Below are positions 1 to 8,973 of a stretch of DNA of 64,000 nucleotides, in pieces. Under the pieces are notes generated by a model, which was given only the letters and a program-made list of their open reading frames with translations, ran no database searches and was not told the DNA's origin. Position 1 is the first letter of the stretch. The number at the start of each line of letters is the position of its first letter. The DNA is from Bugula neritina (taxonomy: Eukaryota > Bryozoa > Gymnolaemata > Cheilostomatida > Bugulidae). The position numbers were made by a program, and so were the translations under genes. Location of the stretch: the NCBI GenBank assembly GCA_964035545.1, contig OZ037771.1, positions 3,180,128 to 3,244,127 on the forward strand, read 5' to 3'.

Positions 1-1445
1 GAAGAGTGTTTTGGTGCCCCCTGAATAATACATTATTGTTTATAGAGACAAACAGATCTGATATTCTTGAGATAAAGTTTCGTTTTCACTCAGAGTTACA
101 GAGTACATCTCGCACTGAGTAAAAATATGCTACGCTGCTCCCTAATTGTACTCAAATTGTTGAATACTTAAAAGATTCTTACGTTTAATTTGTTCACAAA
201 TTAGATGATAGTATCTAGAAAGTGAATGTGTCGCTGTAAATCAAACAGTTGAGCGATGATTGTGGGTAATCGAACGAAGAATTAGACGTGGGAAACTGTT
301 TAATAGAGGTTGAAGGCTATCCTATATAATGGCATCCATTGCACATTTATAATGCACTGAGTAGAGAAATATCTGGTGTTAAATATCAAAATTTGAACAA
401 TCAGATAAAAGGTGCTTTTCTATTCTAATATTTTAAAGAGAATAAACATAGCGATGCTAAGTAAAGAACATGTTGAGTAGGTTTCAAAAGAATTTAATTT
501 AATAGTGTTAGATCAACGAAAACAAGTATGCCTTCAAAAGATTAACAAAAATCCGCGATGTCACAACAAGGTGCTTTTAAATGACTCCAGCCGTAGGTAC
601 AAAATATATTGGGTTGTAGAGTAAATCCTGAATTGAGCCTAATTGATGTGGGGAATGGCATTCTGTTACTTACGTAGTTTACAAGCAATAATTTGCTTAA
701 ATAATCTCTGACATATTTCATTTATACAGTATTAAAATATTCATATATATCTTAGCTATCATCTACAGACTGTTTGAGGGTTTTATGCTCAAACAACTTT
801 GTGCAAACATGTCTTGAATTAGTTTTAAGATTTCTCATCACGTGCTCATGTGATGTTTCCAATCTGCTCTGAAGTCGATGATATATAAAACTAATAGCAA
901 TGATTGCTGGATTTCATTGCATGCTATTTTTAGCTGCTGCAACACACTGTTTAATCTTTGAGCTGACTTTAAAGTTTGAACTTTAAACTTTAAAGATCAT
1001 TTAAGCCAAAGCTCTAAACTTCTCAAACACAAACTTTCTTTAGCATCTAGAAACTCTGGAAATAGAAGCAGACTCATCTTTACATGTTAGGGCAAGTTTG
1101 AAGGACTTGCTGCTTTTGTAAAATATTCAGCAAAATCAGACAAAACTCAGCATTTCACTCCAATAGGTGAATAAAGATATTTGCTATAAAAAGAATAGTA
1201 GTATTAGTCCATTACTCATGTAAATTATATGAAGAAAATATAGGCTGTCATATACTTAATTTAAGAAATATAATTACTTAAATATAAATTACTAACTTGA
1301 GAATGTAACATTTCAAACTTGAAATGCTATGTGGATTGAATTGAATTAACTCTAAAGAATGGTGTGGATCTAACACAGATCTAATATAGTCTGAAATTAG
1401 CTATTTCTAAATATTAACTTGCTGTTGAAATACAATTCACTGGTT
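1..1445. other. AT-rich sequence without recognisable gene
   Basis: No open frame of useful length, no repeat array and no splice-bounded coding stretch that I can support. It is the left flank of the LTR retrotransposon insertion. Confidence 0.5.
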
Positions 1446-1450
1446 CTTGT
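1446..1450. repeat. Target site duplication, left
   Basis: CTTGT directly before the 5' LTR; the same five bases follow the 3' LTR at 5758-5762. A 5-bp duplication is usual for LTR-retrotransposon integrases and shows that both ends belong to one insertion. Confidence 0.9.
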
Positions 1451-1721
1451 TGTAATGTTTGTATCTGTTTACTAAAGCTATGTATATATTATCCCATGAC
1501 TTATACCTGCTAGTAGCCTTATATTGTGGAATGTTATAGCTATACAATTATGCTGTCAAAGTAATTATGTTGTGGTTTTAAAAGTGCTATGTAACTGTTG
1601 TGACATACTGTTTGTTTATCAAGTGGGTCAGTTAGCTTCGAGATTTGAGATAATAAAGTGTATAGTGACAGTAAGAAAGTTGGTAGTAATTCATTGCAGT
1701 ATTTATCTATACAACACAACA
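1451..1721 (+). repeat. 5' LTR
   Basis: 271 bp, begins TGTAATG and ends ACAACA. It holds a TATA-like stretch at about 1483-1488 and a polyadenylation signal AATAAA at 1652-1657, so U3 is short. It matches 5487-5757 base for base as far as I can read. A short frame inside it (from 1524) is not a gene. Confidence 0.95.
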
Positions 1722-1749
1722 AGCTATTTCGGCATATTACAATATTACA

Positions 1750-2484
1750 ATGGCATCAGTCAAGCTCTCGGACATAATAAGTAAATATGAAGACAGCAAC
1801 AGTGGAGAATTCAGTGAGTGGCTTGATAAATTAGAGCTGGTGGCAAAGCTGCAGAAAATAACTGATCTAGAATCATTTTTGCCCCTGTTCCTGGCTGGTC
1901 CAGCGTTTGCAGTATATAAGCAGCTACCAGAAAGTGACAAAGAGGATTATGGGAAGCTCAAAGCTGCACTACTAACAGCTTTTGGAATAAACTGCTATAC
2001 TGCATACGATGAGCTACAGAAGCGTGTGCTGCGTGATGGAGAGCCAGTTGATGTCTACTTAGCAGACATAAAAAGGTTAGTGGCACATATTGGACAGAAG
2101 GATGCAGAGCCAATTTCAAAATGCGCTTTCATGGCAGGGTTGCCAGGTGATGTGTCCTTGCAGTTAAAGTCCATGGCTTCTGTAGAGAAATTGAGTTTGC
2201 CCGAACTGGTGGCTAGAGCAAGAATAATGCTGAGTACAAGAGAAAGTGAGATGGCGTGTGCAGCTGGCTACCAAAAGGCAAAGGGAGCTTGCTTCAGTTG
2301 TGGCTCAACTTCACATATGGCTCGTGAATGTCCCAAGTCAACCCGTAGAAATTATCAGCCAAGATATGTCAGGAGATGTTTTATTTGTGATCAAACATCA
2401 CATATAGCAAGAAATTGCCCAGAAAAGCTGGGAAACGGGCAAGGGGAACCATCAGCACCGGGTGTTTCCCCAAGGCTGCAGTAG
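1750..2484 (+). CDS. gag: Retrotransposon Gag (nucleocapsid with two zinc knuckles)
   Basis: A 244-aa structural protein expected to form the cytoplasmic particle that packages element RNA. The start ATG is only 28 bp after the 5' LTR. The first 170 residues are mostly helical and charged, as in retrotransposon capsids. Near the C-terminus lie two CCHC knuckles of exact form C-x2-C-x4-H-x4-C (starting CFSCG and CFICD), which bind nucleic acid. The last 70 bp overlap pol, which lies in the -1 frame. Ribosomes that do not slip finish at the TAG at 2482-2484. There is no separate matrix-like region. Intact, no internal stops. Confidence 0.92.
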   Translation: MASVKLSDIISKYEDSNSGEFSEWLDKLELVAKLQKITDLESFLPLFLAGPAFAVYKQLPESDKEDYGKLKAALLTAFGINCYTAYDELQKRVLRDGEPVDVYLADIKRLVAHIGQKDAEPISKCAFMAGLPGDVSLQLKSMASVEKLSLPELVARARIMLSTRESEMACAAGYQKAKGACFSCGSTSHMARECPKSTRRNYQPRYVRRCFICDQTSHIARNCPEKLGNGQGEPSAPGVSPRLQ

Positions 2485-5450
2485 CTAATGAGGTGCTACC
2501 CTTCATATATGTATACACAAATAATTCAGGATGTACTCGTCGTATAAAAACATTAGTGGATTCAGGCTGTCAACAAACAGTAATCAGTGAAAAGTTGTGT
2601 AAAGAAATCAGAGGGTGGCTGCGCGGGCCTCAACATGTAGTGACAATGCTAAATGGAGAGACAACAGTGTGTGGTGGCGAGGTGGTAGTAGAGTTAGTGG
2701 TTGATGGGGTAGTGGTAAGAAACCGCTGTTTAGTTGCACCAAGTCTGGTGTGTGGTGCAGATGTAATTTTAGGGTTTGACATTATTAAGAAGTTGGGGGG
2801 AGTAACATTTGACAAAGATGGTAAAGTTTCTTGGCACTCTAAGATGTGTGCATTAGCCGCACCTATATCACCAACAACTTCAAAATTAAGAATTGAGGAT
2901 ACAGATTTTATAGCTGTCTTTGATGGGCAGAGGTGGACTGTTGAGTGGAAGTGGCAGATAGGAGAGCCACAGTTAAGCAACCAGTGTGCACAGTATGCAG
3001 TGCCACCAGAGCATATAAACGAGTATGAAGCAGAATTAGATCAGTGGGTAGCAGATGGGTGGTTGGAGCCGTATAACGTTCAGAAACATGGCAAAGTTGA
3101 TGGTGTAATTCCATTGATGGCTGCAAGTCAGCCAAACAAACCCAAAAAGGTTCGACCTGTTATGGATTATCGAGAGCTCAATAGCCATGTTGAGAGTATG
3201 CCAGGACAGGACACTGCGATTTGCCAAGAAAAGGTGCGTGAGTGGAGAAAGCAAGGGACTGAAGCCTGTCTTTTAGACTTAAAAAAGGCATATCTGCAAA
3301 TTCATGTGAGTAGGAGCTTACAGAAATTTCAAACTGTAAAGTATAAAGGTAATTTGTATGTGATGACTCGAATGGGATTTGGATTAAGTGTTGCTCCAAA
3401 AATAATGTCAAGAATAATTAGCACAGTACTGGCACAAGATAGTGAGGTCAAGCAAGGAACTGACCATTACATAGATGATATCTGGGTCAACAAGAGTTTA
3501 GTAGGGGTAGATAAAGTGAGACAGCTGCTGTTAATGTATGGGTTAGTGACTAAGGAGCCAGAACCCCTTAATGATGCTCGAGTGTTAGGATTGAGAGTGA
3601 GAGATGTAGGCAATGGAAACTTTGCATGGTGTAGAGATGGCAAACTTCCTATGCTGCAGGAAAACATGACCAAAAGAGAACTTTTCTCACTCTGTGGCAA
3701 GTTGGTTGGACATTACCCTGTGGCTGGGTGGTTGAGAACGTCATGTAGTTTTGTCAAAAGAAGCGCCAATGATGTTGCCTGGGAAGAACGCATTCCGAGC
3801 TATTCACAAGACATCATTGAAGAAATAATGGAAAAAGTCACTAAAGAAGACCCAGTGAGAGGCATTTGGGAAGTTGATAAAGACAAGCCTGGCATTATGT
3901 GGTGTGATGCAAGTAGCTTGTCAATGGGATGTTGTTTGCAAATAGATGGTCATGTGGTGGAAGATTGTGCATGGCTTAGAAAGGATGATGCTCACATCAA
4001 TGTAGCAGAGCTGGAAGCAACTATAAAAGGACTAAATCTTGCCCTGAGGTGGAAAATTAAGAAGTTAGTGTTGGTCACAGACTCTGCAACTGTTTATAGT
4101 TGGCTTCGGTCTATTTTAGAGAACACAAAAAGACCCAAGGTCAGTGGGTTGAGCGAGATGGTTGTTAAAAGAAGACTAGAGATTGTTAATCAACTAATTG
4201 ACGAATATGGACTTATGCTGTCTATCAAGCTGGTTCCATCAGAAAAGAACCTGTCTGATATTCTAACTCGTGTTCCCAAAAGGTGGCTACAGAAAGTTCA
4301 AAAGAATAAGCCTGATTCAAAAGTTGTTGCGCTAGGGATGACAAAGCATGGTAGAAAAGTTATTGAGCTTCACAACAGGCATCACTTAGGTGTAGATCGG
4401 ACAATGCATGTTGTAAGTAGGATGAAGATACCAGTGGATAGAAGAGTTGTATCAGAAATTGTGAAATCTTGCCAAATGTGCAAACAAATAGATCCTGCTC
4501 CAATAGCGTGGAAACATGGAAGTTTAGATGTGGAGGAAAACTGGCAGAGAGTTGCAGTTGACGTAGCATTCGTTTCTGGTAAACCATATCTTACAGTAGT
4601 GGACTGTGGACCGAGTAGATTTGCAATTTGGGTTGCTATGAGCAATGAGACTGCAGACCAAGCACTCAAGCATTTGTGCAGAATTTTTCTTGAGAGAGGT
4701 CCTCCCCAAGAGCTGATTTGTGACTATGGACCGTGCTTTAAGAGCAGTAAAACCAAGAACTTGTTAGAAGACTGGGGTGTTTCACTGATATTTTGTTGTG
4801 CATACAAGCACTCTGGAAATGGAATAGTGGAGAGAAACCATAGAACAATAAAAAGGATGGTGGCGAGAACTGGAAAAACCCCTGAATGCATGGTGTTTTG
4901 GTACAACAATACACCTAACTCTGTTGGTATCATACCTGCTGCTGCTATTCATGCTTATCATCCGAGGTTGCCAAGGGAGCCTGTAGAAAAGGAATTAGAA
5001 AGAGATTTCCCTGCTAAACAGACAGGGACTAATTCCTACAAAGTAGGAGATAATGTTTTTGTTAAGCCGGGGAAGGTTAGATGTGATACAAAATGGAAGC
5101 AAGGCACTGTCACAAAGCTAATATCTGACAAAGTTGTAGAAATAGATGGAGTAAACCGCCATGTTGCTGATGTGAGGCTTGCACGACAAAATGAAGGTGA
5201 TCAAAATGATGCTATCAGTCATTTGTGCACTGAAGTTGATATTGAACTGTGTGGTGATGCTGGTCTTGGTATTAATGAGGAGGTATCTGATGAAAGTGAT
5301 GGCAATAACAGTGATTTAGATGGCAGTGAAACTTGCAGTTGGGGAATTGGCAATCCTGAAGTTGTGGATGAGGCCAACCAGGAAGAAGGAAGCCGTATAA
5401 CAAGAGACAGGAGACCACCTCAGTGGATGGCAGACTTTTATATTAATTAA
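2415..5450 (+). CDS. pol: Retrotransposon Pol (protease, RT, RNase H, integrase)
   Basis: An open frame of 1011 codons counted from the first ATG at 2415; in practice it is read by frameshifting at 2430-2436, so its true N-terminus is Gag. Aspartic protease: active site DSG at residues 49-51 (DSG rather than DTG). Reverse transcriptase: catalytic YIDD at 352-355, preceded by a GFGLSVAPK motif. RNase H: first acidic residue in WCDAS at D498, then E and D in ELEA and VTDS. Integrase: an HHCC zinc domain, then D716, D770 and E806; exactly 35 residues separate D770 from E806, the classic DD35E spacing. A basic, Gly/Lys-rich tail follows, with no clear chromodomain. All catalytic residues are present and the frame is unbroken. 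Clade unassigned. Confidence 0.93.
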   Translation: MPRKAGKRARGTISTGCFPKAAVANEVLPFIYVYTNNSGCTRRIKTLVDSGCQQTVISEKLCKEIRGWLRGPQHVVTMLNGETTVCGGEVVVELVVDGVVVRNRCLVAPSLVCGADVILGFDIIKKLGGVTFDKDGKVSWHSKMCALAAPISPTTSKLRIEDTDFIAVFDGQRWTVEWKWQIGEPQLSNQCAQYAVPPEHINEYEAELDQWVADGWLEPYNVQKHGKVDGVIPLMAASQPNKPKKVRPVMDYRELNSHVESMPGQDTAICQEKVREWRKQGTEACLLDLKKAYLQIHVSRSLQKFQTVKYKGNLYVMTRMGFGLSVAPKIMSRIISTVLAQDSEVKQGTDHYIDDIWVNKSLVGVDKVRQLLLMYGLVTKEPEPLNDARVLGLRVRDVGNGNFAWCRDGKLPMLQENMTKRELFSLCGKLVGHYPVAGWLRTSCSFVKRSANDVAWEERIPSYSQDIIEEIMEKVTKEDPVRGIWEVDKDKPGIMWCDASSLSMGCCLQIDGHVVEDCAWLRKDDAHINVAELEATIKGLNLALRWKIKKLVLVTDSATVYSWLRSILENTKRPKVSGLSEMVVKRRLEIVNQLIDEYGLMLSIKLVPSEKNLSDILTRVPKRWLQKVQKNKPDSKVVALGMTKHGRKVIELHNRHHLGVDRTMHVVSRMKIPVDRRVVSEIVKSCQMCKQIDPAPIAWKHGSLDVEENWQRVAVDVAFVSGKPYLTVVDCGPSRFAIWVAMSNETADQALKHLCRIFLERGPPQELICDYGPCFKSSKTKNLLEDWGVSLIFCCAYKHSGNGIVERNHRTIKRMVARTGKTPECMVFWYNNTPNSVGIIPAAAIHAYHPRLPREPVEKELERDFPAKQTGTNSYKVGDNVFVKPGKVRCDTKWKQGTVTKLISDKVVEIDGVNRHVADVRLARQNEGDQNDAISHLCTEVDIELCGDAGLGINEEVSDESDGNNSDLDGSETCSWGIGNPEVVDEANQEEGSRITRDRRPPQWMADFYIN
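2430..2478 (+). promoter_or_regulatory. Programmed -1 ribosomal frameshift signal
   Basis: The heptamer GGGAAAC at 2430-2436 lies in gag phase as G GGA AAC, the canonical X XXY YYZ form. Slipping back one base gives GGG AAA in the pol frame. After a 6-nt spacer, GGGGAA (2443-2448) can pair with TTCCCC (2466-2471). CAGC (2453-2456) could additionally pair with GCTG (2475-2478), though the loops are not those of a classic pseudoknot. The gag stop is just downstream. Confidence 0.85.
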
Positions 5451-5477
5451 CTGTAAACCAATTATGATCTTGAGATC

Positions 5478-5486
5478 AAGGGGAAA
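5478..5486 (+). promoter_or_regulatory. Polypurine tract
   Basis: AAGGGGAAA immediately before the 3' LTR; this is the expected plus-strand priming site. It is short. Confidence 0.7.
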
Positions 5487-5757
5487 TGTAATGTTTGTAT
5501 CTGTTTACTAAAGCTATGTATATATTATCCCATGACTTATACCTGCTAGTAGCCTTATATTGTGGAATGTTATAGCTATACAATTATGCTGTCAAAGTAA
5601 TTATGTTGTGGTTTTAAAAGTGCTATGTAACTGTTGTGACATACTGTTTGTTTATCAAGTGGGTCAGTTAGCTTCGAGATTTGAGATAATAAAGTGTATA
5701 GTGACAGTAAGAAAGTTGGTAGTAATTCATTGCAGTATTTATCTATACAACACAACA
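5487..5757 (+). repeat. 3' LTR
   Basis: 271 bp, reads identical to 1451-1721, followed by the CTTGT target duplication at 5758-5762. AATAAA at 5688-5693 would direct 3' end formation of the element RNA. Confidence 0.95.
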
Positions 5758-5762
5758 CTTGT

Positions 5763-7050
5763 ATCAATGCAAAAATCATATTTTAGAAAAGCACTGCTAT
5801 ATGAAACTTCACACGACTCCGAAAACAAAAGTGTTTATGTTTGTTTGTGAAAGAGAGACAAAAGACAAGGAGTGTGACCAACTGCACTTCAACCTGTGAT
5901 TTCCATGGGGAGATGAACTGTTAACAGAATAGCACCGTGTGCCATTTGTCATCTACCCGCTTCACACTTGCTTTTTATTGTCAATCAGCTGGTGATAGAG
6001 GATCATTATTTCTGTTTCAAATAATTCAAAGAAACTCTACACAAAACTAATTGACAGGAGATAGCCATCTTACATGAATACATGTTTTTTTATTCGTTAA
6101 TGTAATGAATGGGATAAAAAGTGGGCCGCTGTTGTTATCTCAATGCGGCTGTACTCCGTTCTATTCACCAACAGAGCCTCAGTGCATCTTTGTAATCTCA
6201 ACCTGTCCTTGCCTCTAATTTACATAACTTAACAGATTTGCTTTATCTGTGCTGCGAATCAGATGCTACGGCCAGCTTGAAGAAGATTCACTGAATAGAA
6301 GAGAGGGAGAGTTCACCTCGCTGATGCTGCAGACTTTTGTTGTCTGTCAGCAGTATTTTGTTTGTAAAACCTTTAATCTTTGACACACTCTAGAAGCTGC
6401 TTATATACAAGATGCTTATCTGATAACATATGAAACAGATAGATTTAGTAGATATAATGGACAAATGTCAAAATGCAAGTTTGAATTTTTATATTTTCTG
6501 TCTTGGGCCTTATAGAAGTGCATAAATTGGGTCATTTTACTTTATTTAGTTCATGTACACTGCATTTTGGCTTTTTGGCCTATTTGATAGAAAAACGCCC
6601 TAATATAAATGTTTTTTTTGCCTGAAACTAATAATTCGTTAACAAATAAAACTAAACAATTGAATATTTTTTTAATTAATTTGCTACATTTTCGACACTT
6701 TCCCAAATTTTTAATCAAAACATGGGTTTTCGTGATAATATTTGTATCTTGGTTAGTGAGCTGTAATTTTGTAAAATTTGTTTTATATTTCACAAATAAT
6801 ACAGCATTTAATATTATAAATGAGATACAAAATGCACCATATTATTTTGATATGTAATATTATGTTGATATACCATATTATGTTGATATACTATATTTGT
6901 TAAAACTGCAGAGTTTCCAATAGTTTAAATAAGGCCTGTAAACTATATTTATGTTAGGTGAGAAACTGTCTAAACTAAAAATCTTTAAAAATCCCATGCA
7001 GCTGATCAATGAACTTGTCTGTATTAAATGGTAATATTTACTCTTTTAGA
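5763..7050. other. Intergenic, nothing recognised
   Basis: AT-rich right flank of the retrotransposon. Only short chance frames are present and no exon with matching splice sites was found. Confidence 0.45.
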
Positions 7051-7140
7051 AAAAAAACCCACATGGGTTTATAATCACCACCCCTTGGAAAACCCCTGAT
7101 TGAAAGGGGTTTTTAAGTGGGCTGAAGGACTTTTTACTGT
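7051..7140 (-). mobile_element. SINE 3'-tail fragment
   Basis: Read on the minus strand, this stretch matches the 3' part of the tRNA-derived SINE at 11803-12022. The shared order is CTTCAGCCC, AAAAACCC, ATCAGGGGTT, then TATAAACyCA and GGTTTT, with scattered substitutions. The tRNA-like head is absent. Confidence 0.65.
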
Positions 7141-8973
7141 TTGCTTTTTTTAGGAGATTAGTCTAAAATAGAAAAATTGATATCAACAACTTTTTATAGA
7201 CCAAATAACTTGCTGCAGCATTTATCAATATTCAATGGCTACCACAGATACCATAATATCCGAAATGTCTTTGAAATATATATTTAATATCTTTGCTCAA
7301 CTTGCTCAAATCGTACCAGTAACTAGGCACAACATTATTTACCAGTGCAAGTGTTGTGTAACAACATTTACGCATTTTAATTATTGAGGAAAAACACCTG
7401 GTAAGATAAACACAGGTAAATGTTTACAGAAAACGTTTGTACATACAGCATGATAGAGGCTGTAACAAGTCAAACTATCAACAATGCAGCTAACAGCGTA
7501 CATACATTTGTAGATTTTATCAGGACGATAAGCACGAAATTGTATACGTCAAAAGATAGACTAGTTCGTGACTCAAACTACTTTGTGCTATAGTGTTTTC
7601 ACTGAGTAAACTGAATGCAGTTGGTACATCACATCTATTCTAGAGCCTCATACGTGGCAGTCTAGTGCAAAGTATACACACACACACATCAGACAACAAC
7701 ATCCAACCTGCGTCTGTCTGTTACTCTCTATCATACTGTATATAATGTGGATACTTCCCTTATATGGAGATAACAAACAACATGTCTCATACCTGGTAAA
7801 TAATGCCAATTCTCAAAATAAACTGTAACAAGAACTTTAAAGAGCATTTATACTATTTATAAGTTGTAGAGAGTATCAAGTGTTACCAAAAAGTAACGAA
7901 CTTTGTGCAGCTAGCCCCCAGTTCCCTATAAAGAGGGTTTCAACTTATTTTAGCCACTGAATTGGACCATATTTGTTATATTGCATTTCAATAGTTTTAG
8001 CAAAATATATTTTTATTTAAACTAGTAGAAATAATATAAAATTTAGGTGCATACTTATAATTCCTCAGAGCCAATTGCTTTGTTTAACAAGCAGACTAGT
8101 AACTCTTTATACTGCACTGGAACTATTACTCTTCAAAAAATCTATAATGGAAAGTCATTAAGGTGACCCAAATGTTGCATTACCAAATCCTATAATATGC
8201 AGAGCGGTTATAGAGGGGACAACTGCCAAAATAATTTCCTTCATTTTATAAAAACTTTTTGCCGAGAGCCAAGTTGTAGACTTTTTCTGAGGTATGCAAT
8301 CGCTATACAAAAAGGTAAGAAATTACTAATCAACACTAAAACAGCATGGAGTATGCTGCAGGCATTCGAATAGGATTTTGAACATTCTAGAAGCATTAGT
8401 CTAGCAAATACAAAAAGAGTAAACATTCATGGCTGTAAGCAGCAAATCATTAACTGCAAGGGTTTGCTATCCCTATCAAAAAGACAACATTATCAATTAA
8501 CATTGAAGTCCTCATGCATCCAAAAAAATTTTCACTAGAAGTCTATTGTGGTTTATAAAACAAAGTACCACAATACAATACTGAAAGATACAGAGTTGAT
8601 GGAACATGGACTGAATGCTATGTTAAGGACTGAATATATAAAATACATTGTAAGTGGGAAAACATAGCAGTTTTATTGAGCATATAATAACACAAACAAG
8701 TAAAATGAAGTAATCTCCTTTGGTATGAGATAGAAACCACTACCTCCAGCATTGAGCATTAACCAGTAAAATACAAGTATATAAAACCACTAGAAAGTAG
8801 ATAAAGGAAGCACAAGTCAATGTAAAGAAAATCACTATTTGACATGATCAGAAATTACATGGCAAAATATCCAGAATATTACACAGGTGTGTGAATATAA
8901 TAGAATGTTCCGTCACTTTCCCGGTAATGACACGTAAAGGCATCAGGTCAAGGTCAGTCGGCATTCCTTAGCC
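7141..8973. other. Region downstream of PAICS, nothing recognised
   Basis: Presumably includes the PAICS 3' untranslated region (minus strand) next to 8974. A short CA tract lies near 7677. No coding exon seen. Confidence 0.45.

Larger units (their letters stand above)
1451..5757 (+). mobile_element. Complete LTR retrotransposon (gag-pol, probably Ty3/Gypsy-like)
   Basis: A 4307-bp element with 271-bp direct LTRs that I read as identical, TG...CA termini, a 5-bp target duplication (CTTGT), a gag frame, a pol frame in -1 phase, and a short polypurine tract (about 5478-5486) just before the 3' LTR. Pol order is protease, reverse transcriptase, RNase H, integrase, as in Ty3/Gypsy and BEL/Pao. 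The RT fingerprint and CCHC gag fit Ty3/Gypsy better, but I do not recognise the clade. Identical LTRs and open frames imply a very recent insertion, possibly still active. No envelope-like frame is present. No conventional tRNA primer-binding site is visible after the 5' LTR. Confidence 0.93.

Noticed and set aside
1524-1784. 86-codon frame at the retrotransposon start, repeated at 5560
   Set aside because: It lies inside the LTRs and has no coding resemblance.
2630-4933. Several minus frames of 60-116 codons across pol
   Set aside because: Shadows of the pol gene on the opposite strand.
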